6,878 bases of DNA from Bacteroidales bacterium UBA3742 (GCA_002371785.1 DFGU01000102.1:1-6878), one strand, 5' to 3'. Positions 1 to 5,904 are shown, counted from the stretch's first letter. The notes: generated by a model from the sequence alone, not told the origin. Made by a program: numbers and translations.

Positions 1-548
1 GTCAGCAGTCCGGCGCGTGCACTGTTGGACGACGAACCATAGCCGGTCACTACGATGGGTTCTTCTTCATAGACCGCAGCATCCGCCATGACGGCAGCTT
101 CTTCCGTTATGGATGCTACGCCTCGTATCGGATAACTCGACTTGGCGCTCGTGGTGAAGTAAACCGCGTCTTTCGAGATCCCCAGCGTGTGTCCGCCGCG
201 TCCGTAGGCCACGACCTCTTTCTGCTTCTCCGGCACCAACCGGATGATTTGCTCGCGCGTACCGGCCTGGAGCGTCAGGCTTTGCGTCTTATAGCCCTCG
301 TTGGTTACCTTCACCTTCGCCGTTTGGCCCGTCATCTTTACAACAACGCGTCCGTCCACATCGGTGGTAAAACTCCGCTTCGTGCCGCACGTGATGCTCA
401 CCTTCGCACCCGGCAACAACGCATTCGTGGTATCCATCACGATACACACCACGCTATCCTGCGTCGTAGCCACTGTCGTCTTCTTGCATGCCATAGTCGT
501 ACCGATCATCGCCACAACCATCACCAGGATTGTAAAAATTCGTTTCAT
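1..548 (-). CDS. Lipoprotein with carboxypeptidase-regulatory-like domain, N-terminal part (runs off left edge)
   Basis: The reverse strand reads open from ATG at 548 to the window edge, about 182 codons with no stop. The start is supported by a lipoprotein signal peptide, MKRIFTILVMVVAMIGTTMAC, ending at Cys21 (read it as MKRIF then a hydrophobic core, then TTMAC). Residues about 33-95 look like a carboxypeptidase-regulatory (beta-sandwich) domain: the pattern 'NALLPGAKVSI...TDVDGRVVVKM...VTNEGYKTQSLTL' is typical. Near residue 165 an acidic stretch precedes PIVVTGYGS, which resembles the plug-linker motif of SusC-like receptors. Bacteroidota lipoproteins that join this domain to a VWA or similar surface domain are known, but the deciding C-terminal part is outside the window. 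The residues after Cys (KKTT) are not acidic, so the usual surface-export signal is absent. It is divergent from the B12 operon and no functional link is evident. Confidence 0.8.
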   Translation of the reverse strand, partial: MKRIFTILVMVVAMIGTTMACKKTTVATTQDSVVCIVMDTTNALLPGAKVSITCGTKRSFTTDVDGRVVVKMTGQTAKVKVTNEGYKTQSLTLQAGTREQIIRLVPEKQKEVVAYGRGGHTLGISKDAVYFTTSAKSSYPIRGVASITEEAAVMADAAVYEEEPIVVTGYGSSSNSARAGLL

Positions 549-550
549 AT

Positions 551-654
551 CCTATAAACTTATAAACTCATCAACCAATCACCCCATAAACTCATCAACT
601 AATAAACTCCTGAACAAATTCCATACCAAACCTCACTCCTTTACTTCTTCACTC
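551..654. repeat. Octamer-phased degenerate repeat tract in the divergent spacer
   Basis: From 551 the spacer can be cut into consecutive 8-nt blocks: CCTATAAA, CTTATAAA, CTCATCAA, CCAATCAC, CCCATAAA, CTCATCAA, CTAATAAA, CTCCTGAA. Two poorly matching blocks follow (615-630). Then come CCTCACTC, CTTTACTT and CTTCACTC in the same phase (631-654). The first eight blocks fit roughly CTNATMAA. The tract lies upstream of the minus-strand lipoprotein gene and probably within its leader. No spacer or repeat structure of CRISPR type is present. Function is unknown. Confidence 0.7.
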
Positions 655-657
655 CTC

Positions 658-683
658 AAAAATCGCTCTCCGGTGCGATTTTT
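658..683. terminator. Terminator-like hairpin with flanking A and T tracts
   Basis: AAAAATCGC (658-666) and GCGATTTTT (675-683) form a perfect 9-bp inverted repeat around an 8-nt loop. The A/T tracts on each side would give a U-run in either direction. Both flanking genes are transcribed away from it, so it has no obvious upstream transcript to end. It sits directly against the -33 element of the btuB promoter. It could insulate the two divergent units or be left over from an earlier gene order. Confidence 0.55.
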
Positions 684-684
684 C

Positions 685-715
685 TTGCATATATCAAAAA
701 AAAGCAGTACCTTTG
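685..715 (+). promoter_or_regulatory. Bacteroidota-type promoter of the B12 operon
   Basis: TTG at 685-687 and TACCTTTG at 708-715 match the Bacteroidota -33 (TTG/TTTG) and -7 (TAnnTTTG) elements, with 20 bp between them. Transcription would start near 720-723, a few bases ahead of the first stem of the cobalamin riboswitch. The whole aptamer would therefore be in the leader RNA. Confidence 0.8.
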
Positions 716-728
716 CAGCCAAAATGGA

Positions 729-995
729 AATACGGTTCTTATCCATGCGGATAAGCTAAGAGGGAAACAGGTGAAAATCCTGTACAGACGCGCTGCTGTA
801 ACGTCGGAAGTGGCTTGCGACAAAGAAACATCGCTTTCAGCGAGTTTAGGGTCGCCGCACTTCCTCCTCTCCCCACGAAGTATCACTACGTTAGCACTTC
901 GCGGGGGCCCCAGAGAGCATCCCTGCGATTACGCCACTATTCTTAGGAATGGGAAGGCAGCAAGGAAGCGACGAAGTCAGAAGACCTGCCGTATG
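729..995 (+). promoter_or_regulatory. Cobalamin (B12) riboswitch
   Basis: The conserved blocks are in order: AGAGGGAAACAGGTG (759-773), AAAATCCTGTACAGACGC (774-791), GCTGCTGTAACG (792-803), the B12-box-like GCCACT (933-938), GGGAAGG (951-957) and GAAGTCAGAAGACCTGCC (973-990). The closing stem P1 is ATACGG (730-735) with CCGTAT (989-994). A local hairpin pairs 738-744 with 749-755. GGAAGTG (806-812) pairs with CACTTCC (858-864). A further arm (871-906) contains CGAAGT with ACTTCG inside CCCC with GGGG. It sits between the promoter and btuB, so cobalamin binding should repress the operon. The 37 nt between P1 and the ATG at 1032 hold a short stem (ACTCT 1010-1014 with AGAGT 1023-1027) that may belong to the expression platform. 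Whether control is on translation or transcription cannot be decided by eye. Confidence 0.95.
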
Positions 996-1031
996 ACGGA
1001 AAAGCAAACACTCTCGCGAAACAGAGTCGGG

Positions 1032-3191
1032 ATGCGAATCAAGAAGTACATATTATGGGGCTTGCTATGCGTGTGCACGATCGAGATGCATGCGCAGGAT
1101 ACCGCTGTACCCGATTCCGCCGACACGCGTCATCGCGAGATGGACGAGGTAACCGTCACCGCCCGCGCGTTGGAGAAAGATGTCATCGTGCCGCAATCGC
1201 TCAAAGGCGAGGAACTGCAACGACTCAACGCCCTCAGCGTAGCCGACGCGGTGCGCTATTTCTCGGGCGTACAACTCAAGGACTACGGCGGCGTAGGTGG
1301 TATCAAGACCATCAACGTCCGCTCGATGGGTAGCCAGCACACGGCCGTCTATTACAACGGCGTGCAACTGGGTAACGCCCAGAACGGACAAGTGGATCTG
1401 GGACGCTTCTCGCTGGACAACATGGAGGAGATCCAGCTCTACAAAGGTCAGAAATCGGATATCTTTCAGTCGGCTCGCGAGTTCGGCGCAGCGGGTAACG
1501 TCTATCTCACCACCCGCAAACCCTATTTCCGCAAAGGCGAGAAAGTGCACGTACACGGCCAAATGCGCTTCGGCTCGTTCGGTCTGGCCAACCCCAACGT
1601 AGGAGCTGACGTGCGCCTCACGGACGGGCTCTCGCTCACCATGGATGCCGAGTACGTGCATGCCCACGGAAGATATCCCTTCCGCTATCGCCGCGTACTG
1701 CCTACGGGCGAGACGGCCTACGACACCACGGCTATTCGCCAGAACGGCGACGTGAATGCCGTGCGCACCGAACTGGGGCTGCATCACTACTACCGTACCA
1801 CCGGCTTCTGGCGCCTGCATGGCTACAACTACTGGTCCGAGCGCGGCATACCCGGCGCCATCGTCAACAACGTGTGGCGTAACGGCGAACGGCTGCGCGA
1901 CCGCAACAGCTTCGTGCAGGGGCAGTGGCAAGACCGCTGGTGGAACCGCTGGCAAACACGCGTGCTCATCAAGTACGCCAACGACTATACCCACTACTGG
2001 AACTACGACGACAAACTGCTGCCTGCCGACAACGAATACCTGCAGCAGGAGGTCTATCTGTCGCTGGCTAACCAGGTGACCATCACCAAGTGGTGGGACG
2101 TGTCGGTGGCCTATGACTATCAATACAATACGCTGGCAAGAGAAAATCTCTTGCTAATCGAAAGCCAGAGTGCCTCTGGAGTCGAAAATAGCATAGAACG
2201 ATTCTATCGCCATAGTCATTGGCTCTCGGCAGCCACGGCGATCAACGTCAAGGACTACCTGCGGATGCAAGCCAGCGTGCTGATGACGGCTGTCAGCAAC
2301 AACCAATCCGCTCTTAGCCAACGACCGAAATTCACGCCGGGTGTATTCTTCTCCCTTCGTCCATTCGCCCATTCGTCCATTCGTCCATTATACGACTTGA
2401 GTCTCAATGCCTTCTACAAGCAGAGCTACCGCTACCCTACCTTCAACGACCTCTACTACACCGACATGGGTAACGCCAACCTCCGTCCGGAATTAGCTCG
2501 TCAGCACTCTGTAGAAGTGGCTTATCGTTTATCCAACGACAAACGACAAACGACCAACGACTGCGGCTACGAAATAGCCGCATCCCTTTCATACTACTAC
2601 AACCGCGTGACGGATAAGATCATTGCTTATCCTAAGGGACAGCAGTTCCGGTGGACCATGCTCAACCTGGGTGAGGTCAAGATCAACGGCGTAGATGCCA
2701 AAGCCGACCTGTCGCTCTATCTGCCCCTGCAGTTCGTGCTGCGCACCCGACTCAACTACACCTACCAGACCGCTATCGATGTCACCAACCCTGCCGATAC
2801 CTACTACCGCCACCAGATACCATATATCCCCTGGCATAGCGGAAGTGCCGTCGTGGGACTGGAATGGACCTCCCGTCGCGGCGATCACTACGGACTCAAC
2901 TACTCGTTTATCTACGTGGGCAAACGCTACTGCCAGCAGGAGAATACAGTCTACAACTACGTCCAACCCTGGTACACACATGATATGAGCATATATGGCG
3001 AATGGCGAATGGCGAAAGGCGAAAGCCGGAGTGCCTCTGGAGGTGCTTCCGAGCACTCCGATAAATGCCGGCCTGTATGGCTGAAAGCCAATATAGAAAT
3101 CAATAACCTGCTCGGGCAGGACTATGAAGTGATACAAAACTACCCGATGCCAAAACAGAATGTACGATGCACAGTAGCAGTAAGATATTAG
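1032..3191 (+). CDS. btuB: BtuB-type TonB-dependent outer-membrane cobalamin receptor
   Basis: This 719-aa protein should import corrinoids across the outer membrane with energy from TonB-ExbBD. The ATG at 1032 is chosen because it begins a normal signal peptide (MRIKKYILWGLLC...), with likely cleavage after MHA at residue 21; in-frame codons further upstream lie inside the riboswitch. A TonB box (DEVTVTAR) spans residues 38-45. The plug covers about 46-160 and has the family's SVADAVRYFSGVQLKDYGG and NVRSMG blocks. The 22-stranded-type barrel fills the rest and includes YPTFNDLYYTDMGNANLRPE and YYNRVTDKIIAYP. The last residue is aromatic (VAVRY), as expected for BAM targeting. Compared with typical Bacteroidota BtuB, it carries four repeat-derived stretches in loops or turns (around residues 369-385, 442-453, 501-510 and 656-677). 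It leads the operon and overlaps the downstream btuG-type gene by 25 nt. Confidence 0.93.
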   Translation: MRIKKYILWGLLCVCTIEMHAQDTAVPDSADTRHREMDEVTVTARALEKDVIVPQSLKGEELQRLNALSVADAVRYFSGVQLKDYGGVGGIKTINVRSMGSQHTAVYYNGVQLGNAQNGQVDLGRFSLDNMEEIQLYKGQKSDIFQSAREFGAAGNVYLTTRKPYFRKGEKVHVHGQMRFGSFGLANPNVGADVRLTDGLSLTMDAEYVHAHGRYPFRYRRVLPTGETAYDTTAIRQNGDVNAVRTELGLHHYYRTTGFWRLHGYNYWSERGIPGAIVNNVWRNGERLRDRNSFVQGQWQDRWWNRWQTRVLIKYANDYTHYWNYDDKLLPADNEYLQQEVYLSLANQVTITKWWDVSVAYDYQYNTLARENLLLIESQSASGVENSIERFYRHSHWLSAATAINVKDYLRMQASVLMTAVSNNQSALSQRPKFTPGVFFSLRPFAHSSIRPLYDLSLNAFYKQSYRYPTFNDLYYTDMGNANLRPELARQHSVEVAYRLSNDKRQTTNDCGYEIAASLSYYYNRVTDKIIAYPKGQQFRWTMLNLGEVKINGVDAKADLSLYLPLQFVLRTRLNYTYQTAIDVTNPADTYYRHQIPYIPWHSGSAVVGLEWTSRRGDHYGLNYSFIYVGKRYCQQENTVYNYVQPWYTHDMSIYGEWRMAKGESRSASGGASEHSDKCRPVWLKANIEINNLLGQDYEVIQNYPMPKQNVRCTVAVRY
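2136..2187 (+). repeat. Two adjacent hairpin palindromes inside btuB
   Basis: GCAAGAGA (2136-2143) and TCTCTTGC (2147-2154) form a perfect 8-bp inverted repeat with a 3-nt loop. CCAGAG (2165-2170) and CTCTGG (2174-2179) form a second, 6-bp one, also with a 3-nt loop. The second is bracketed by direct repeats TCGAAA (2158-2163 and 2182-2187), so one repeat plus hairpin is 24 nt, or eight codons. The segment encodes a presumed extracellular-loop stretch (ARENLLLIESQSASGVENS) that I would not expect in the family. The 23 nt at 2159-2181 recur with one change at 3020-3042. Confidence 0.75.
2356..2387 (+). repeat. Four-unit octamer array inside btuB
   Basis: Four consecutive 8-nt units TTCGYCCA (TTCGTCCA, TTCGCCCA, TTCGTCCA, TTCGTCCA) are translated in frame as part of FSLRPFAHSSIRPLYD. 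The position corresponds to a probable short periplasmic turn between barrel strands. Each unit is read in a different phase because 8 is not a multiple of 3. Confidence 0.85.
2534..2561 (+). repeat. Four-unit heptamer array inside btuB
   Basis: Four 7-nt units MAACGAC (CAACGAC, AAACGAC, AAACGAC, CAACGAC) make 28 nt. They are translated in frame as SNDKRQTTNDCG between the strand VEVAYRL and the strand AASLSYYYNR. This is again a turn position in the barrel. Confidence 0.85.
2997..3060 (+). repeat. Heptamer array joined to a palindrome near the btuB 3' end
   Basis: Four 7-nt units GGCGAAW (2997-3024) are followed by an imperfect hairpin. Its outer stem is CGGAGTGC (3027-3034) with GCACTCCG (3053-3060). 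The inner part, 3036-3042 with 3046-3052, pairs with one mismatch and one wobble around a 3-nt loop. The bases 3020-3042 match 2159-2181 at 22 of 23 positions. The same heptamer array, with units permuted, recurs at 3191-3218. The segment encodes RMAKGESRSASGGASEHSD between the strand SIYGEW and the conserved LKANIEI strand, so it looks like an insertion. Confidence 0.85.
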
Positions 3192-5101
3192 GCGAAAGGC
3201 GAAAGGCGAATGGCGAAAGCCATCTTTCAATTTTCAATTTTCAATTTTCAATTTTAGCAGTATGCCTCATACTGCTGACCTCCTGCCGGACGGACGAGGT
3301 GGTGTATCCCACGATCGGCACACACGTGACCGACCGGGTCGGTACGGGTGGGCTGTACATCCTATGCGAAGGCAACATGGGCAGCAACAAAGCCCGGCTG
3401 GACTATATGAACCTCCACTCCGGCGACTACTACGCCAACTGGTACGGCGCACAAAACCCCACCCAGCTCAAGGAACTGGGTGACGTGGGCAACGACGTAC
3501 GGCAGTACGGCGGACGCCTGTACGCCGTGATCAACTGTTCGCACAAAGTGGAGGTAATGGACCTCCGGGCACAACATATCGGTCAGATAGACATCCCCAA
3601 CTGCCGTTACTTGGCCTTCCATGGCGACAAGCTGTACGTGAGTGCGTACGTAGGAAGCGTGGCCTCGCCCGACCTGCTGGGTGCCGTCTATGAGATCGAC
3701 ACCGCTTCGCTCCAAATCACGCGCGAGGTGCGTGTAGGCCATCAGCCGGACGAGCTGCAGGTAGTGGACAACCGTCTGTATGTCTGCAACTCGGGCGGCT
3801 ACCTAACCGACCGCTACGATTCGACCGTATCGGTCATCGACCTCGGTTCATTCACCGAACTGCGTAAGATTCCCGTAGGTCTCAACCCCACCCGTCTGCG
3901 CGTGGACCGTCAGCACCGCCTGTGGGTATGCTGCCAGGGCGACTATAAGCAGCGCCGCCCCGAGGTGGTCATCCTGGAGAGCGAGCAAGTGGCGCAGCGT
4001 ATCAGCATGCCCTGCGCGAATATAGATATCCACGGCCAAACGGCCGCTATTCTGAACGGCGAGGACAAGGAGTTGGTCTTCTACACCACCGCCGACTATT
4101 CGGAACAAGCCCGTTGGTCGCTCTCGGGCTATGAACATCCCTACGGGCTGCTGATGACCGACGAGGCCGTCTATATGACCGATGCCAAAAACTACGTATC
4201 GTCGGGCGTGCTCCACTGCTACCGATACGACGGCCAGGAACAGTGGCATGCGCTGACGGGCGACATACCGGGGCATCTGTGCCACGTGACGGGCGAGTAC
4301 GAACTGCACGGCGACACGGCCCGGCAGGACACCACGAAGCACTCACCTTATATAACCCGCGTATATGAGTACCTGCCCGGCATGGGGCAGTTTGTGAACG
4401 TGCTGCCCAAGTACGAGGAGGGTGACGACGCGGAGGCTATGTGCCGCAAGTGTGAAGCGGCTATCGCCGAAAATACCGGTGGCGTAGTGTCGCTCGGCGG
4501 ATGGGGCGGCTATATCACCTTCGGCTTCGACCACCCCGTCAAGAACGGCGAAGGACGCGACCTGCAGATCCTGGGCAATGCGTACATGATGTCCGGCAGC
4601 GACATATACGGCAGCTCGGAACCCGGCATCGTGCTCGTCAGCCGCGATGACAACCATAACGGACGGCCGGACGACACGTGGTACGAGTTGCGCGGATGCC
4701 TCTATGCCGATCCTGAGACGCGCCACGACTACAGCCGCACCTATACGCGGGCAGGCGATACGCTGCAAAACCCTTTCCACCAGCAGCCCTACTACCCGCA
4801 GTGGCTCACGGAGGACAACTATACCCTGCATGGCGCCTTGCTGCCGACACAGACCGAGAAAATCAACGGACAGGTGGTACAACGTATCCTGGACTACGGC
4901 TACGCAGACAACCGTCCGAATACCGATACACAGGGAACCTCATTCGACCTCTCATGGGCTATAGACGCGAACGGCAATCCGATCAGTCTGCCATACGTGG
5001 ATTTCGTTCGCGTCTATACCGCGGTCGATGAGACCCACAACCCCATCGGCGAGTTGAGCACCGAGATCACGGGAGCGATTGACCTGGGCGTTGGTCGTTA
5101 G
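3167..5101 (+). CDS. btuG: BtuG-type surface lipoprotein: YncE-like beta-propeller fused to a C-terminal cell-surface domain
   Basis: This 644-aa protein is a probable surface corrinoid-binding lipoprotein that works with BtuB. Residues about 50-375 resemble Bacteroides BtuG propellers: LYILCEGNMGSNKARLDY, ELGDVGNDVRQYG, LYAVINCSHKVEVMD, VGHQPDELQVV, LYVCNSGGYL, VYMTDAKNYVSSG. From about 395 a second domain follows: YLPGMGQFVNVLPKYEEGDD, VVSLGGWGGYITFGFDHPV, SSEPGIVLVSRDD, YYPQWL, GYADNRPNTD, PYVDFVRVYTAV. It matches Bacteroidota 'cell surface protein' genes often found in B12 loci. D494-DNHNGRPDD-503 looks like a calcium-binding loop. The lipobox is LLTSC with Cys40, followed by RTDE, whose acidic residues suit surface export. 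The ATG at 3167 is the only in-frame ATG before the signal core. It overlaps btuB, which implies coupled translation. The n-region (about 24 aa) is unusually long and is largely encoded by repeat arrays, so the start is less certain than the rest. Confidence 0.88.
   Translation: MHSSSKILGERRKANGESHLSIFNFQFSILAVCLILLTSCRTDEVVYPTIGTHVTDRVGTGGLYILCEGNMGSNKARLDYMNLHSGDYYANWYGAQNPTQLKELGDVGNDVRQYGGRLYAVINCSHKVEVMDLRAQHIGQIDIPNCRYLAFHGDKLYVSAYVGSVASPDLLGAVYEIDTASLQITREVRVGHQPDELQVVDNRLYVCNSGGYLTDRYDSTVSVIDLGSFTELRKIPVGLNPTRLRVDRQHRLWVCCQGDYKQRRPEVVILESEQVAQRISMPCANIDIHGQTAAILNGEDKELVFYTTADYSEQARWSLSGYEHPYGLLMTDEAVYMTDAKNYVSSGVLHCYRYDGQEQWHALTGDIPGHLCHVTGEYELHGDTARQDTTKHSPYITRVYEYLPGMGQFVNVLPKYEEGDDAEAMCRKCEAAIAENTGGVVSLGGWGGYITFGFDHPVKNGEGRDLQILGNAYMMSGSDIYGSSEPGIVLVSRDDNHNGRPDDTWYELRGCLYADPETRHDYSRTYTRAGDTLQNPFHQQPYYPQWLTEDNYTLHGALLPTQTEKINGQVVQRILDYGYADNRPNTDTQGTSFDLSWAIDANGNPISLPYVDFVRVYTAVDETHNPIGELSTEITGAIDLGVGR
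3191..3221 (+). repeat. Four-unit heptamer array at the btuB stop / btuG start
   Basis: GGCGAAA, GGCGAAA, GGCGAAT, GGCGAAA then GCC. This is a permuted copy of the units at 2997-3024. The last base of the btuB stop codon is the first base of the array. The array is translated within the btuG-type gene as ERRKANGES. The AAT-GG junction of units 3 and 4 creates an ATG at 3210 in another frame. Confidence 0.88.
3225..3252 (+). repeat. Four-unit heptamer array encoding part of the btuG signal peptide
   Basis: Four perfect 7-nt units TTTCAAT, 28 nt, followed by TTTTAG. In the btuG frame it is translated as SIFNFQFSI and merges into the hydrophobic core LAVCLILLTSC. The unit length is not a multiple of three, so gain or loss of one unit would change the frame between the start codon and the mature lipoprotein. 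Confidence 0.92.
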
Positions 5102-5129
5102 AAATTAAAAATTAAAAATTAAGAATTAA
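5102..5129 (+). repeat. Four-unit heptamer array in the btuG-DUF4465 spacer
   Basis: AAATTAA, AAATTAA, AAATTAA, GAATTAA: 28 nt starting immediately after the last base of the btuG-type stop codon. The unit differs by one base from AAATTGA, which is the reverse complement of the 3225-3252 unit in another phase. The rest of the 82-nt spacer is AT-rich and includes a small inverted repeat (TTACG 5131-5135 with CGTAA 5142-5146). I see no TAnnTTTG promoter element in it. Confidence 0.88.
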
Positions 5130-5183
5130 ATTACGGTTAAACGTAACATATTAATTATTAACCATTTAAAAAAAATCAACAAA

Positions 5184-5888
5184 ATGAAAAAGAGTTTATT
5201 TTTCGTAGCCGCATTGGCACTGGTTATGGTGTCGTGCGAGAAACCGGGTGAGGTTGAGGACAAGACCATCGGTACCTTCGAGGAGGCAGCCATCAGTCCG
5301 AAAGCAGCCGAGAGTGCCATGACGTTTACCACCGACACCACTGCATTCCTGCAGAGCGGTATCTTCCAGGCAAAGCAGACGGTAGCCTACGGCGGTTCGT
5401 ACGTAACGGGCGGCGTAGTGACCAACATCACCTCGACCGACTTCAAGGACTACACCGACGCTTACAAGTCGGCAGCCGGTGGTGCTTATGCAGGCAAGAA
5501 CTACATGGTATGGTACGAGGACGGCTTCACGCCCAACGTGATCAAGCTGACCACCGCTATGACCGTGCCGGGTATGTATGTTTGCAACAACGTGTACGCC
5601 CTCAACTCGATGAAGAACGGTGATGCTATCGCCGGTGATCCGTTTACTAAGGACGACTGGTTCAAGCTCACCATCCACGGTTCGCTGAACGGTCAGGCTG
5701 TAAACAACCAGGTTGAGTTCTTCCTGGGCCAGGGTACTACCTACGTAACCGACTGGACCTATGTTGACCTGAGTCCGCTTGGTCAGGTGGACGAGCTGAG
5801 CTTCACCTTGAGCGGTAGCCGCACCGGTGATTGGGGTCTGAACACCCCGGCTTACTTCTGCATCGACAACCTCGGCGCAAAGAAGTAA
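5184..5888 (+). CDS. DUF4465-like lipoprotein of the B12 operon
   Basis: This is a 234-aa lipoprotein, probably exposed at the cell surface and accessory to corrinoid capture. The signal peptide MKKSLFFVAALALVMVSC ends at Cys18 and is followed by EKPGEVED, acidic as in surface-exported Bacteroidota lipoproteins. The C-terminal half carries features I associate with DUF4465: VPGMYVCNNVYALNSMKNGD (about 130-149), DDWFKLTIHGS, VEFFLGQ, TYVTDWTYVDLSPLGQVDELSFTLSGS split around 187-210, and WGLNTPAYFCIDNLG near the end. This is a jelly-roll-type beta fold by family resemblance. DUF4465 genes recur beside btuB/btuG in Bacteroidota. A link to the B12-binding BtuH proteins is possible, but I cannot confirm it. 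The start is preceded by an A-rich leader (AAAAAAAATCAACAAA), normal for the phylum. It is the last gene before the terminator, 82 nt after btuG. Confidence 0.87.
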   Translation: MKKSLFFVAALALVMVSCEKPGEVEDKTIGTFEEAAISPKAAESAMTFTTDTTAFLQSGIFQAKQTVAYGGSYVTGGVVTNITSTDFKDYTDAYKSAAGGAYAGKNYMVWYEDGFTPNVIKLTTAMTVPGMYVCNNVYALNSMKNGDAIAGDPFTKDDWFKLTIHGSLNGQAVNNQVEFFLGQGTTYVTDWTYVDLSPLGQVDELSFTLSGSRTGDWGLNTPAYFCIDNLGAKK

Positions 5889-5904
5889 TAACGCCTAAAT
5901 TGAG

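Noticed and set aside
189..759. Two plus-strand open frames covering the left edge and the divergent spacer
   Set aside because: They run antisense to the lipoprotein gene and through the repeat tract; translations are low-complexity and do not resemble a protein family.
771..1031. In-frame upstream extension of btuB starting at GTG 771 (or ATG 993)
   Set aside because: These codons lie in or against the cobalamin aptamer, and the signal peptide begins cleanly at ATG 1032. The open frame through the riboswitch is coincidental.
1065..2123. 352-codon open frame on the minus strand inside btuB
   Set aside because: It is antisense to a clearly recognised gene, the translation has no recognisable domain, and long shadow frames are expected in GC-rich coding sequence.
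3191..3252. Possible CRISPR-like array
   Set aside because: Units are contiguous 7-mers without spacers, and the two adjacent arrays have different sequences.
3262..3483. Start of the btuG-type gene at ATG 3262
   Set aside because: It is in a different frame from the propeller and would lose the lipobox; the translation is unlike any part of the family.
3848..4882. Minus-strand open frames antisense to the btuG-type gene
   Set aside because: They are shadow frames of a recognised protein, with no promoter, start context or recognisable family.
5131..5160. A separate promoter or operator for the DUF4465 gene
   Set aside because: The spacer has only a weak 5-bp inverted repeat and no TAnnTTTG element, so read-through from the B12 operon is the simpler reading.
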